Part shown: piece after piece, positions 12,514 through 12,532 of the stretch | How the letters are laid out: each line of letters begins with the position of its first letter | Numbering within the stretch: position 1 is the first letter of the stretch | Assembly: GCA_049522565.1 (NCBI GenBank) | Contig: JBEKNT010000465.1 | Location: forward strand, 1 to 12,532 | Origin: JASHVB01 sp049522565 | GTDB lineage: Bacteria > Pseudomonadota > Alphaproteobacteria > Acetobacterales > Acetobacteraceae | Direction: 5' to 3' | DNA: 12,532 bases | Made by a program: the position numbers and the translations under genes | The notes under the pieces: model-generated | The model's input: only the letters and a program-made list of their open reading frames with translations | The model's database searches: none | Told to the model about the DNA's origin: nothing

Positions 12514-12532
12514 TTCCGACTGCCGGTCGGAA
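12514..12532. other. Inverted repeat at the right edge of the window
   Basis: TTCCGAC (12514-12520) pairs with GTCGGAA (12526-12532) around a 5-nt loop TGCCG. The window ends exactly at the last base of the right arm, so it cannot be told whether a T-run follows (a terminator), whether the arms continue (a longer repeat), or whether it belongs to coding sequence. It is followed by nothing visible. Confidence 0.3.

Noticed and set aside
1..12532. CRISPR array, tRNA or rRNA genes, integrase or transposase
   Set aside because: The tandem hairpins lack CRISPR-type equal repeats with unique spacers. No cloverleaf or rRNA segment was recognised, and no open frame shows transposase or integrase motifs.

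Overview
The window is strongly GC-rich and densely coded. Its features suggest an alphaproteobacterium, most likely Rhodospirillales/Acetobacteraceae. These features are an IalB-like tail directly ahead of rlmN, an OFA-family oxalate/formate-type antiporter, a compact livHMGF transporter block, and GC-rich palindromic repeats between genes. The family-level placement is inference from gene content and style; no marker gene was compared.

Layout. At 1-1288 (+) the tail of an IalB-like gene overlaps rlmN, the 23S rRNA/tRNA adenine-C2 methyltransferase. Convergent with it on the minus strand lie a luciferase-like flavin monooxygenase (2823-3965) and, downstream, the OFA-type MFS antiporter (1300-2568); an array of palindromic repeats separates the two. 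On the plus strand a zinc-ribbon protein of the DUF2293-associated type (4227-4943) appears to have lost its C-terminal domain. After a 118-bp gap come livH, livM, livG and livF (5062-8486), a branched-chain amino-acid-type ABC importer without its usual substrate-binding protein. A secreted Sel1-repeat protein (8486-9211) overlaps livF by one base, and a secreted esterase of the Alcaligenes esterase-713 type follows (9299-10372). On the minus strand, convergent with the esterase, is a tight set of three genes: a short glycine-rich exported protein (12062-12328), a glutathionylspermidine-synthase-like ATP-grasp protein (10946-12058) and a DUF350 membrane protein (10554-10949). This matches the ygiB/yjfM - ygiC/yjfC - yjfL association known from enterobacteria.

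The non-coding stretches are all under 300 bp. Two families of GC-rich palindromes occupy several of them. Family A has a CTCTCCCGC stem followed by GGGTGAGGGTG and occurs at 2644-2757, in degenerate form at 4026-4152, and inside the first codons of rlmN. Family B has a CCAAGGGGC stem and occurs as three tandem hairpins at 12389-12460. The convergent gap 10373-10553 and the gap 9212-9298 hold no gene or convincing terminator that I can see.

No clearly new multi-gene system is evident. The points most worth a second look are the probable recombination scar at about 4941-5140, which trims both the DUF2293-type gene and the livH start; the rlmN N-terminus built from a palindromic repeat; the Sel1 protein coupled to a transporter that lacks its binding protein; the miniature DUF1190-like partner of the GspS-like enzyme; and the esterase that has glycines where the prototype has a vicinal cysteine pair.
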